Assembly (NCBI GenBank): GCA_037074765.1
Contig: JBAMDO010000036.1
Span: 124,001-188,000 of the forward strand
Source: Mansonella perstans
Lineage: Eukaryota; Nematoda; Chromadorea; Rhabditida; Onchocercidae
Reading direction: 5' to 3'
DNA length: 64,000 nucleotides
The notes under the pieces are model-generated. The model did not search any database. It had not been told where the DNA came from and saw only the letters and a program-made list of their open reading frames with translations. Positions within the stretch are counted from its first letter, which is position 1; each line of letters opens with the position of its first letter. Made by a program: the position numbers and the translations under genes. Shown here one piece after another: positions 49,101 through 61,214 of this stretch.

Positions 49101-50631
49101 TATTCTGCTCTAAATTTGTATCATTCGCCTCAATATCCAATGCTGCCTTTGTAATTGACCCTGGAATTCTTTGTGTAAAATACATAATGTATATTATGTA
49201 TTTTATACTTCGAAAAAATAACCACTGAATTTAATCAAAAATGTTAAGAAACGATAAGTAAAACATACCATCATGCAATTCACTGATATCATTTCTTTTC
49301 TCTTTTTCCGTGGGCGAACGACGGCGTTTCTCGCTCTTTGAATGCTAAAATCAGCAATCCTTATTTACACTGGAAATACCGTTCAATGCTCCTACTCAAC
49401 ACAATTATTAAAATAAAATTTGCGATCAATCGACATATGATTAGTTTAGAAAAGCTAATCAGATGTACTAATTCAATTCACCACAAGTTTAAGACAACAC
49501 TATTTCAAACCAACCATTTATGATGCTCACAGTAGCTACCTAATAAATATGTAAGATGTGAAGCAGTAAAGAAATAAAAAATGCCTTTTTTGATGACTTC
49601 GTATCTCTATAACTTGTATGTTTACGTTTGGACCGTATTCTCGAATCATCTCGGCTGGCATCACTGCTAGAACCTGTCGATCTCGACCGCTTACGCTTTC
49701 TGTCCCTAACACTACTGGATTCTTCCTTTCGACTTTTTCTTGAAGATTCGTTTGGCAATTTATCTGAAATATCAATACCCGATGACTAATTTTGCGCAAA
49801 ATGTTTCCTTTTAACAAAACATCACTCAAATTTTGACAAATTATGAGAACAAATATAAAACTAAAAATTACCAGCTTTAATTGCTGTTTCACGTTTCTGA
49901 CTGCCATTCTCATTATCCAGCAATTCGCCTTCCTCATTACTTGCCGAAACACCCTGAAGAGAAAGCCAAAGCAAGAAATTTTCCTTCTACTGACAAATAA
50001 CGTTTACTTTGATTGGTATCAGCAAAAATTTTATAATCCTTACAGGCAACATTTCTTTTGTAATTTCAACGTCTTGTCCACCGTTCCGATGACTTTCATT
50101 GCGTTCAATCTGCAAAATAAATAGATCTGTCAAAGAATAAATTACTCCGTTTTCCTCTCTCCAAAAAACATCGAAAAAATATTTTTTGAAATATTTCTAT
50201 AGTCGACTGGCTGTTACAACTTCAAAATAGTGCTCTTAATTTCAATTGTTATTTACAGGGACAGGAGGATTTTTCAATAGAAATATAAAAACAGCAATAC
50301 TGTGAAATTAATCGCAATAAATGTTGTCGAATTGGATGAAAATAACAAATAGCAAACAATAATTATAGCAGTTTTGGAGAAAAAAAAAGAAAAAACGCAT
50401 AAAAGACAAGCAATGCAGAATGTGGCTAGTATGCAGCATTTACTGCATGCTACATACTAGCTAATAAATTAAACGGTAAATAATCTAAACAGTAAACGAA
50501 TTAGTAATTAAATACCTAATAACTAAAACTAGTTGATTAAATATTTGATAAACAAATATTCACGTAGAAGAAATGCAAACCTTATTTTCACTATTTTCTT
50601 CTGCTCGTTTTCTGTTTCTTGTTGTAACCAT
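46151..50631 (-). CDS. USP39: USP39/Sad1 homologue, inactive ubiquitin-specific protease of the tri-snRNP
   Basis: Sixteen minus-strand exons: 50631-50581, 50109-50044, 49953-49872, 49763-49585, 49344-49269, 49160-48923, 48827-48734, 48623-48486, 48383-48231, 47945-47720, 47601-47410, 47314-47172, 47056-46914, 46686-46551, 46449-46363, 46246-46151; 699 residues, no frame break. An Arg/Ser-rich charged N-terminus (about 1-150; RKRKRSRSTGSSSD) precedes a ZnF-UBP domain (CPYLDTIDR, LSHINVYACMVCGKYFQGRG, FYCLPDNYEI) and a USP fold. Markers are DGTTYHPGVVGLNNIKANDY, WNPKAFKAHVSPHEMLQA, FNGATEKEYKTY, EKNPTIVNFPIS, NIVHDGPPSSGSYRIQILHN and KWYELEDL. At the Cys-box Cys position there is Asp352, as in human USP39, so it should bind without cleaving. 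USP39/Sad1 acts in U4/U6.U5 tri-snRNP assembly and splicing. Intron 4 seems to start with GC rather than GT. Confidence 0.95.
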
Positions 50632-50712
50632 TGCAATAAAATATTCTATAAATTCTCTGCTCATGTATATGTTAAAGATCGCAACAATAATCAATGAAAT
50701 TGAATTGTTCAA

Positions 50713-50947
50713 GCATCAAATCTACCTCGGACGCCGGACACATCAAATCTCCGGACACATCAAATTTACCTTGGACCCTGGGCACATCAAATCTACCTTG
50801 GGCCACGAACACATCAAATCTACCTAGGACCCCGGACACATCAAATCTATCCTGGACTCCGGAAACATCAAATCTACCCTAGACCCCGGACACATCAAAT
50901 CTACCTTGGATCCCGGACACATCAAATCTACCTTAGACCCCGCACAC
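50713..50947. repeat. 27-bp minisatellite, about nine copies, upstream of USP39
   Basis: Unit CACATCAAATCTACCTTGG followed by ACCCCGGA, 27 bp. One copy is truncated to 17 bp (near 50739-50755). Copies diverge mostly in the TTGG/TAGG and CCCC/CTCC positions. The array is GC-richer than its surroundings and begins about 80 bp upstream of the USP39 start codon. Confidence 0.93.
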
Positions 50948-52299
50948 AGATACCTATTTTGAACAATCTCCCGAATAAAACAACCTTCACCCTTATTTCC
51001 CTTCCTTTCCATATCAACTAATATCAATGCTGGAGATCTTCGAACCAACCGGTAAAAGTGAACTCGCTTGCAGACTACAGTGAAATTATTTCGTCCAAGT
51101 CAATTGAAGAATTGTTGTATTGGCCAAGTATGGTTAATTGCTACTATCAGTAATCGATAAATGTTAACTTTTATCAACTTTTGATTGATAATTGATATCA
51201 ATCATACAATTCTTGGATAACAATAGCAATTCTTAAATGATAGCTATCAATGTCAAAAATAATATTAATTAAATCATTAAACAAGTTGCAATTAATAATT
51301 TATTATTCAAACTATGTTTGAATTTCTATTTTTTATTTAATCAAAACATTATCATTTCATTGTGATAATTAGCTGAAATGAAAAATCTCAATTATTGTTT
51401 TCGGTTTATGAATTACACACATGCTTAACTGTCCAAATGATCGTATTACTCACTGCTTCTTATTATCATTTTCATTTTAGATCTCTCTATCAAACTTTTT
51501 TCAATTCTCAATATTAATATCTCTTAGGATGAAATGTTTTTTTCTTTAATTAAATTTCAAAATTTGTAACTTCTGTATTACTTTTCCTTTTTTTCTTTAT
51601 TTCTTTTTGGTACTATTTTTCTTTTGCTATTCATTACATTCAGATTCTTCGGCAATCCATAATTTGTTTTATGTTACATTCAGATTCAGACATTTCGGCG
51701 ATAAGACATATTCTCAACTTATTTTACTATACTTTAAAATCATGGAAGATATTTTTTATTCGATTAGCATAAGATTTGGTGAAAAAAAATAAAGTTGTTA
51801 ATTAATCGATTCATTTCTTGAGTGATACAGAGTGTGTTATAAAAATCGGAATATTTAGAATCGTTTGTTTATCATTTAATCTGAAATTGAGATAAGAATG
51901 AAATATGAAACTTTAATTTGTTAAAGACATTTGAAAATACGTCCTATTGATGATACACTTGACTATTCGAGAAAATTTTAACAAAATTATTTGAGACAAA
52001 ACTTTTTTCGAATACTGATGACATTTTGATCGGATCACTATAAATCCATGGTAGAGACCTTTATTGTAGGTATAAGAACTAGATCATTCAGTTTTAATCG
52101 GCTATTTTATAAGTGGAATAGATTATTTAGACGCAATTGATAGATCTAATCTATAGTTGTAGATAGAGTTACAGCATTTGCTACTATTTCTAAGAAAAAA
52201 TAATTGAATGGTTAATAAGTTATTTATAGAAATTGAATGATGCAATAAGTATTACCTATAGAAATTGTATGCTTGACCTTTTTCGCTATTAATTTTTCT
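50948..52299. other. Intergenic region between the BTB gene and USP39
   Basis: AT-rich, 1.35 kb, between two minus-strand genes. Short frames have no splice support. USP39 promoter sequence likely lies within its last few hundred bases next to the minisatellite. Confidence 0.5.
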
Positions 52300-55200
52300 T
52301 CACTGGGCTTCGGAAAGATAAGGTCGAGCAGCAGCTACATACATTTCAGACGGTAACTGTAGTTAGTTTTCTTTTTCATTCTATATTCCTCTTTCTAGTT
52401 TGTATTTGAAAATGCTAAAGTTGAGCTCTACATAATGATGTTATTTGAAGAAAATGTAGCTGTTGACATAAGACTCACGCCACGTAAATAATTGACAACT
52501 TGGCGACGAGTTTCAGGTCGCATATGTTCGAAATGCACACAACTAAAGAGTCGAGTAGCTTTGGCAAAAGATGTAGATTGAACATCATGCGTAAAGGAAT
52601 CATAATATGAATAAATCTGTTCATTAAACTGCATCCAACGTATTACCACATGAAAACGATAACAAGCAGCATCTTCATACTCTTGTTGATTTTGACGTGT
52701 ACGTTCAGCGTCACGTGTGAGCAACCAATACAATTCATTAGCTGTCATTTGCTAAAACTTTCCAATCTTCCAAATTCCAAATATTCGAGATTTTAAAGAG
52801 TGAAATTGCAACATGTTTAGATGGAAATCATAATGTTTAATTTTGATTACGAATAATCAGAATTTATGCTAAAAGTACTTTACCGGAAATTTTAAAAAAT
52901 CATTATGTATTTTTATTAATTAGATTCGTTTTATTTTTATTCGTAATAATAATACTTAATTTTGAGAAAATTTTAATGTGTACAATGGAGATTGGAAATA
53001 CATTTGAAATGGTATGAAGAATGTCAACCGGAAATATAAACTCAGAAGTTAAATTGACCTAATATCCAAAACTTACTGCCAGTGTACTCCGTTCTTTTTT
53101 GATTGCCTCTGCGATATATGGCTTGAGATGACTTGCCATATTTTCAGAAACGATTTGTTGAGTATCATAAGTTACACAGTGCATGATCTGTTCATCCTAG
53201 AAGAAAGTTTGAAATGATCAAGTGCTGGTCATCCCAATGGTCAGTTATGTCTAAATATTGATCATTGCCATGGTTAGATAAATCTATGGTCAAGCATTGA
53301 TCGATCAATCACTCTTGTAATGTAACTGTAAATAAGCACATTTTATAAAATACATCAGTACATGGAAGATAGCTTTGTATGCATCCAATGCAGTTGCCGG
53401 TTGCTTTGATCGTTGACGTAAAAATGACTCGACCAGGCGACTAAGTTGTGCAATACGAAAAAACATCGCACACTAGAAGAACAATGCATTTAATTTCCAA
53501 TTTAATTTATTTTTAATAATCGAAATTGAATTAGTATTAGTAGGAAATGATTTAATTTAATTTTTATTTAAAATAAATGTAAAAAATAGCACAAAATATT
53601 AAAATATTGCTGAAAAGAACAATCAAAAATGAACTGCCATACAATTAATTCGAAGAATTTTGTTCATTTTACAAAGACTTTCTTTTCAAGTAAAACTTCA
53701 TATGGTGATAATGTTATTTGGCGAAATAATACAATATTACAATAACCTGAACCATATCTTGTAACGCTGTTGAATCAAATTGAAGTGATCCGGTACGTAT
53801 AAATTGAATTGCTGCTTTAATTGTATGCCAGTGAAATGGTAAATCTAAACTATGCAATTTAAAGTTTCTCAAATTTTTAGTTCAAAGCTGATAACTAATG
53901 CGCTATAGCACCATGTATATCAATAAAGGAAAAAGTATATTAGATTGTTTGAAAAACGGTAATGAAAAAACGCGTATATTCATTAGCAACGAGATTTAAA
54001 TACACATTTTTTTATTTCAACAATACTTCAAAAAATAAATTCAATAATAGAAGCATTAAAGATTAGTGCTAGTCTCCATAATATTGTTCATTTATGGGTG
54101 TTGTATAATTTGATTCATTGAAAACACTACAACAAAAAGATATTAGAAAAGATGAAAAAAATTTAAAAATGAAAAAAAAATTCCTTCTCTCATTTTACTT
54201 TCATGCAGTTCAGATTTCAACTTTCAACTTTTGACAACTTTTTCAATTGTAATAATTTCACGTTAGCTTTTATTTTTAATAATAGCAGTTAAAGTAATAT
54301 TATTTGAACTAACTTCATATTTTTGTATTATGGTTGCATTCCATTAAATTGATCGTCTCAAATAACTTTCGAAATATTAGTATAAATTAATTTTTTTTCC
54401 AACTTACTGTTTTTATTTATATATTGTAAATAAATAATATATACAACTAACTGCTACAATTCACAATCGGTGATTGTACACCAGTTCTGCTGACAAGTTC
54501 ACGGATGTAAAGCGAATGAGCGCAAGCTAACGATGTGCTAATATTTTCCACTCGATTATCACCTCTAGAAAATCTCTCTATTCATGATTGATAATTCCTT
54601 CATCATGATAAATTATCTGGCCTTTACTTAATCTCAAAATATATTATTCAACAGTTATGCTTACTTATGGAATCGTACTGTTCCACCGCTCCATTTATTT
54701 CTTGCCTGAATTATTGCTGCGGGCTAAATATTAAGAAGAAATAAAGTATTAGCAGTATCAAATTGATGAAATTACCAAAGAATGATGTGATAAAAATGTT
54801 TTTTAAAGTAATTTGAAATAAATTTCCGTAAATTTATAATATTTTAAGAAATTTTTTTTTCATTTTTTTTCCATACAAATTTCGTAAATTTTTGAAAATT
54901 TGAAAAATTAAAAAACTTTCTAATCCAAACTTTAGCTAAATGTTCTTGCACTCCATTAGCTGCAATATCTTGAGCGTATAGTATTACTGGATCATTTGCG
55001 CTCATTGATATGAATTGTAAAATTCCTCGAAGTGGTATCAATTTGGTTGTTGTTCTTTCGTCCTAATTAAACAAAATGAAAGAACAAAAATAGGTTTAAT
55101 GATTATAGATAAACTTGAACTTAATTAATGAGTGAATTTTGTTCGATTTAATCTATTCAAAATATAAAATTAATAAAAAGAAAAGCAGCAATTTTGACAA

Positions 55201-55317
55201 ATAGCGTAAGAAAAATAAAACAACAGGTAAGAAAGATCTACCACAGGTTGGCCATACATATTCACAATCTCACTTGACTGCTCACTAAACGATGATACCA
55301 ATACAATGAATTGAAAA
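52300..55317 (-). CDS. BTB domain protein with BACK-like C-terminus, 5' end not found
   Basis: Nine minus-strand exons in phase: 55317-55242, 55062-54931, 54723-54665, 54564-54452, 53844-53747, 53472-53362, 53196-53077, 52751-52479, 52356-52300 (TGA); about 345 residues seen. The first exon enters with 1 nt carried over, so at least one earlier exon exists. The middle has BTB features: a His-Ser region (CAHSLYIRELVS), then AAIQFIRTGSLQFDSTALQDMVQCAMFFRI, the helical end of a BTB fold (F.YTGSL.L....DLL.AA..L). The C-terminal part has BACK-like features (F.VVIRWMQFNEQ; ATRLFSCVHFEHMRPETR). There are no Kelch repeats. BTB-BACK proteins often serve as Cullin-3 substrate adaptors; that role is inference. 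Family assignment is by pattern, and a divergent nematode-specific BTB protein is likely. Confidence 0.65.
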
Positions 55318-57158
55318 CTGTAATAAATTATATTTTATGCGCTCTAAAATTTTAATTTATTATTGAAAAAGTAAATTCTTTCATTGCATAAACAAAAAAA
55401 AGTTATAAAAGCTATGAAATTTTGAGATTAGAATGAATTTGACAAAGCTTGAAAAAACAATTAGAATATCTCGGTCTTTTGCTAATGCTACAGTTAAAAT
55501 TGAAAGGAAAAGTTACAGTCAAAATTAAAGTTAGAATTAAATGAGGTTAAAGGGTAAATGATATTTTTCCTCAAATACATTTTTGTACTGAATGGAATAA
55601 TAAATACATGGTATAAGAATTTTTGGAAAGTCTTTTGAAATTTTACTGTCAACACTTGTTGAATATATATTTGATTGACTTTTAACCTCTGAAAATTGAT
55701 CCTTAATCTTCTTTTTTCATCATTTCAGGTTTCCATTTTCCTTTCTTTTTGTTTTTGTTTTTTTTTTTTCGTATCATTTCTTTAGATTTTTGTTGTTGTA
55801 TTGTCAGAAAATTCAATACCATCATTGAGAAATTATGTGTACTTTGACCCCGTTGAATTTTCACTTCATTTTTTGACGCTTCTAAACCACGTAAATCTCC
55901 ATTCCTATTCCTCCTTCATTGTTTTTATGAATTACATGGGACTCTCTCTGCTGCTTTATGTATACGAGTTATTCTCGTGAACTACGCAGGGTTCCCTCCC
56001 CTTCTTAGGTCACGCGTCACGTAAAACGTAATTCGAAGCTGCATCATTTTTATCATAGAAATCTCAATCGGCAAAAAGGATGCGGTTTAGACGTTACGTT
56101 ACAAAAAGAGATGTGAAGATATTTATGGAATGGAAGAGAACAAGAGAAAGAGAGGAAAGTAAAAGAGTATATGAGAGGAAGGAATGAGATTAATGATAAT
56201 GCTTATCAGGGTAGTGGTAGTGTCTGAGCTATTGGATATGTATGAGGATGAAAGGATGCTTGTAGATAGATGGGTTTGATTTGGTTTTGATTTGGATTTT
56301 ATGGCTTTTTGAGGTAGATCAATGAGGTAGAAAAGTAAATCAAAAGGTAGATCAATGTGTAGATCAGTGGGTACCCATTCAATGATCACACGGATATTGT
56401 GATAGTCTTGTTAATTAACATGTTATTTTTACACATATACGTGGGATTTAGCGAATATATAGAATATTTCAACGGTTATTGAAATATTTTATTTATTGAA
56501 ATTTAACAGGATGAAATTCAACAGTCGTAAACAACTTATGTAAACGTAAACAACCGTAAACAACTTATGCGTCAAATGGCAATTTATGCCCTGAATGGTG
56601 TATATGTAATTATATTAATTGGATATGTTAATTCTGGCTATGAATGGTTGTAGTATATATTAAGAACTGGATATAATAGTGCTTGTCTGAGTGATATTTT
56701 AATGATGGAAATTTTAATAATGGAAAAGTTTTAATGATGGATATTTTAATGATGAAAAAAAAAAAAAAAAAAAAATGAAAAAGATATGAAATTCAAGGGT
56801 TATTCCTTATGATGTCTATATTAATGGATATTGTCATTTGTCATATAGTTGGATATTTCTGCTAAATTTATTGATTGGTTAAGCAGTGTTATATTTAACA
56901 AAGTATAGATTCATAGTAAAGGTCATTAGGTCAAGTCTGCTGCGTCGCAAGCTGCAAAGATTTTATTGACATTATCCATATTGATCCATTGCAATGTGTC
57001 GAAACATTCGAAATATGTTGCACCAATCTATTTATATTTGGTTCTTATATCAATACAATTAATATGATATTCGATTACATAATGATCACGTAATTCATTT
57101 GTTGTAAAATATATATTTGCTTGCATTGCAGATTTATCTGAGTCATCATATTTTGATC
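55318..57158. other. Divergent intergenic region, BTB gene (-) to TRIM-like gene (+)
   Basis: 1.8 kb with missing 5' exon(s) of the BTB gene probably inside. Contains a relatively GC-rich patch around 55970-56040, short tandem motifs (GTAGATCAATG near 56310-56370; TTTTAATGATGGA near 56698-56750) and an A-tract at 56757-56775. No exon could be assigned. Confidence 0.45.
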
Positions 57159-60100
57159 ATGAACCGACTTTCATTTCATGTCATATCGCCCTCGTTTTCT
57201 GGTTATTTATCCGACTCGTCAACATCAATAACTTCAAATGAACGCACACCATCAACACCACCATTGGTGGAGAAAATAACTGAAGAGGAAGATGTATTTC
57301 TGTTAGAAGCAATGATTTGTTCAATTTGTTATATGGTTATTTTTTTGTGTTTATAATCTTCTTCATATAAAACAATGTAAATAACGCACTAAACATTGGA
57401 TATTAGCAGGACATTCAGATTTAGTATATGCTCGACTTCTATAAGTTTAAATTTCATGTTATATTTATATATACTCATTTCTGAACATCTTTATTGAAGG
57501 TATTTAATGAACCAAAACAACTGGAGTGTGGTCATTCATTTTGTACGGCTTGTATCGATCTGCTTTGCAATGAAACGGAACAGAATCATGTGTGTCCTTT
57601 GTGTCGTGCGCATTTTATTAATCCACCTGTCATCAATTATTCATTAAAGAGTTAGTACTAAATGCAAATTCTATCTCTTTTGTATCTTATATTCGAGGCT
57701 TTTTAAAATGAAGTAACTGGAATGGGACTGGCTTACGGATAAATAAATTGACAGCAATTTTTATCTTTTCAACATACGCTCAGTTCTGAGCTGCTCAAGA
57801 TGCGGAGGAAAGAGAAAAAACGTGTAAGAGGTAAGAAGTGAAACAGCTGAATTTCGTTGCTGCGAAGCAAAATTGGACATGAAGCTGTTAGATGAAGCTA
57901 GAAGAACTACACATTTATAGCTTGTTACTGAGTTGAGTGACAACCTGCTAATCCATTAAAATCAAGGAATTTTGTAGGCCTTATATCTCGGATAAAAGAA
58001 AGAGGCGCTATGGTTAAATATTGTCATCAATGTTCGAGCTCCGCAAAACCAGAAGATCAGTACTGTTGTGATGACTGCGATCATATTGATGGAGCAGAGG
58101 TGCTAATATTTCTATACTAGGGGAATGTTTAATTTGTACATGCAACTGCTCGTCGAGAGGCGTTGACTCCAATTCTCTCAGCTCCTTGATCAGTGGTCCC
58201 AACTTGTGGACTACCGGTTCTATTTCGGCAATTAAAATGTCGGACATGGTCTCGGCTGATGGCACCAATTTTTTGTTGGGAAACTTTGATTTGTGTTGTG
58301 TTGGCGCAATCGAGTCTCAAACTTGGGTAGCTCAAGCTTGGGTTAGTGTAGTTGAGTAGTTGGTTGGTTGGGTTGAGTACAAACTTGGGTAATTAAACCC
58401 TTTATTATCTAACTTCAAACCACTCGTTAAACAAATGCAGAAAAAAAATGTATAAGCGAGTGTGGACAGAGGTGAGTAAACGAACAAGAAGTATAAATGA
58501 ATGGATGAATGAAATCCTTACGTCGGGTAATTGACAGTTTTGTTTCGATTTTTTTTTTTTTTTTTGTATTCACGATCACGGTAAAAACGTAGAACAGGAA
58601 GTTTTACAGCAAAATTTCGGGCATGATGTAAGTCACATTTTTGATAAAATTGCAAATTTAAATATGCAAAAAAATCCACGGAATTATAATTATAGATATG
58701 CTTTGTAAACAGTATAATTCTATATCTCTGTAATACTGTCGCAGATTAGACGATAATTATAATGAAGAGACATTCGGAGAAAGGGATGAAAAATATTTTC
58801 TATTTATTTATTGAAGATGAGGAATGTTCCCTATTTTTTATATTTTCAAGTTAAATTCTTCAGCATGTTCGTTGTGGTTTGTGTGTAATAAATTCGCATG
58901 CTAAGATGGGTCATACTGTATCGAAATGTGGTGAGTCAAAAGGACGAGTTAAAACAGCTCAGCAGACACTCCAAGAAATGATCAATGAGACTGTACAGTT
59001 AGTGAATGAATGTAAAAAATTAGCGGCTGATCGTCTGAATTGTGTGAATGATTTTTTTAAGGTTTGTTTCGAGCATAAATAATAAATTTTAATTTTTTTT
59101 TTGCATTAAAAAAGACCTTTTATATAGTTTTTGTTATTACTAATTTTAGTTTTCTTGCTAAATATTGATGTTTGAAAAAAGGAATTTGATGGGGATGGGG
59201 AAATATAACAAGTGAACACTTACTTTTTTATTATTGGAAAATGACAGTCAATGAATTGCAATATCGATGAGAAAAACAATATTTTTCTCGCAAAAAACAT
59301 GTTCCTGTAAAATCAGTATTTCAGCTGCTGGATGAACAGTGCGCACAGTTCAATGCCTTAGAAGCAGCGCTACATACCGAGGCGTTTTTATCAAAAAAGG
59401 ATATTGAAATAAAATTAGATTATGCCCGACGATTATATGGAATTTACGTGCGGGTTTGTTTTTGTATGTCATTTCATGTATTAGAGAAATGTAGTAACTT
59501 CTTACTGGTGTAAATTATGTGAGCTTTTATCGTAATCTCTCGCAGTGAAAAATATATATATTAAAGAGAAAGAAAAAAACGAAAATATATATTTAAAGAA
59601 AGAAAAATATATATTAAAGAAATAGTCTGATGATTAATTAATTTTGATGATTAATTAATCTTTTATAACTTTATTATACATTAGAAAGTATAATTATAGT
59701 TAAGAAGAGAGAGTTAAATGGAAAAAAGAATGCTATTTGTAATTTACCCAAACATAGCAAATGTATTGTGAAAGTGTTTACACAACAGTACTTTTTACTG
59801 GTAACTTATTTTTCTTTTATTTTAATTCAATTTAAAAACAAGCATAAGATAGAGCTGGGAAACGGAATTAATGATTAGACCTATCGGATGAGAATATATG
59901 GCATCTTTATTTATTGCAGTGAATAGATGGATGCAGTTACTTATATTATTTTGATTCTATGATTATTATGATTTTATAATTATTATTGTAATTTTATGAT
60001 TATTACTGATTCTATGATTATTATTGTAATGAATTTCTATAACCGACAATATTGATTAACAAAAGGAAATCTTAGATCATTGCTTTTCAACAAATTCAAG

Positions 60101-61214
60101 TCCCCAAAAAAATTCTGGTCTCCTAACAAAGAGTAAGTGAACAGTTGGATGATGTAGAAACACAGCGGAGTTTTTTTTTCCATCACCCCAGGAATGTGAC
60201 TGTTACCGATTGTCCAACGTCAGCCGATTCATTTTTGATTATTTGAATCATGAAGTAAATGAAACCAGTTTTACCGCCAAAAGTAGTTTTACTGCCTAGC
60301 ATGATCGATCTGTAGCAGTGTAATCACTCACATATTCGGGATGTTGTAATTCAATAACCAAAATATTTCAGGTTGTGTCAGAATTTGACGGATTCATGAA
60401 TATTGTGTTCAGTGAAATTACAGTATTTACAGAAAGTACAGGCATGGAACTAGCAAGTCAGGCTATGTATGGAGATATGTATAGTACAAGAGAATCGACT
60501 ACACAAACTGAGCAGTAAATTGTTTTCATATTTATTGAATATGTTATATTCATCTATTTTAACAAAGAGAATTGTAGTGCTGAGTGAGGAGATTTATATC
60601 TATCATCTAAGTAAAAACATGATGCATTACATTGAAAGTATCAAATGATTTTGTGAGGTACTTCTGCTAATATAACTCCTTATCATGCTTTGATAAGCTA
60701 TTTGCAATTATATTTACGTAAGTCTATTTGTTTTATAGAATTTTAAAAATTGTAAAGATAGCAACTTTAAATTGTTTGTAAATATGGTTCTTCTTTTTCT
60801 TTTATTTTCTATTGAAGTTCAAGTTTTAAAATAATACTTTATACAGATATGGATATCAAATTTTAAATAAAAGTTCTAGGAAATTGAGCAAAAAATTTTG
60901 CATTAGGAAAATTAAATAGCAGCATGTCATGAACATTAGTCAGCTCTGAGCGGGAACATGATTGTGAATTACTTATATATTTTGTAAGTGGAATAAGTCT
61001 TATTGATTTTAATAATTATTTCTTTAACATTGGTACTAATTTCAGAAAGCAAACGCAATCATGGTTCGAATATCAGCGAACGAGGCCTTTTAGTAGTTTA
61101 TACTCAGCTATAGCACGTCGAAATGCTACTATAGCCAAAATCAAAAGTCAAAATAAGAAGCAATTATCAATTAATGTCGCCGATTCAGAACTGGGGTCTT
61201 GCCCTGAAACCTGA
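57159..61214 (+). CDS. RING finger / B-box (TRIM-like) protein
   Basis: Seven exons: 57159-57335, 57500-57650, 57978-58099, 58864-59061, 59325-59453, 60372-60514, 61046-61214; 362 residues in one frame. Residues 54-98 form a RING-HC finger split by intron 1: CSIC-x11-CGHSFC-x2-C...CPLC. Residues 110-175 look like a B-box: YCHQC, CCDDC, then HVRCGLC..SHAKMGHTVSKC. A coiled coil follows (TAQQTLQEMINETVQLVNECKKL; LDEQCAQFNALEAAL). The RING-B-box-coiled-coil order is that of TRIM proteins, which are usually E3 ubiquitin ligases. No SPRY, NHL or other C-terminal domain is seen; the tail is short, basic and Ser-rich, so it is a C-I/V-type minimal TRIM or a nematode variant. An acceptor lies at 57131 upstream of the chosen Met, so an earlier exon or a spliced leader is possible. 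Confidence 0.85.
58105..58399 (-). mobile_element. Putative retro-inserted, SL1-tagged transcript fragment inside a TRIM-like intron
   Basis: Minus strand, 5' to 3'. 58399-58380 equals SL1 nt 1-20 (GGTTTAATTACCCAAGTTTG). A CAACC/CAACTACTC-rich spacer follows. 58345-58331 is a degenerate SL1 3' half, and 58329-58316 is TACCCAAGTTTGAG, the exact last 14 nt of SL1. Next come an A-rich leader and an ATG at about 58247 opening a frame that starts MSDILIAEIEPVVHKLGPL. The frame runs into the TRIM exon, so the insert is cut off near 58105. Base use is richer in C and G than the intron around it. No GT donor follows the SL1 block, so this is not an SL RNA gene. It could be a reverse-transcribed, trans-spliced RNA or the leader of an LTR-type element; TGGTGCC just before the ATG is reminiscent of a primer-binding site but is short. 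Confidence 0.5.

Noticed and set aside
56123..56389. Minus-strand 88-codon frame, possible first exon of the BTB gene
   Set aside because: Built on short tandem GATCTACC-type repeats, low complexity, and no donor that joins it to the first known BTB exon.
58316..58399. SL RNA gene
   Set aside because: The SL1-like blocks are not followed by a GT donor, an Sm site or SL RNA stem-loops that I can see.
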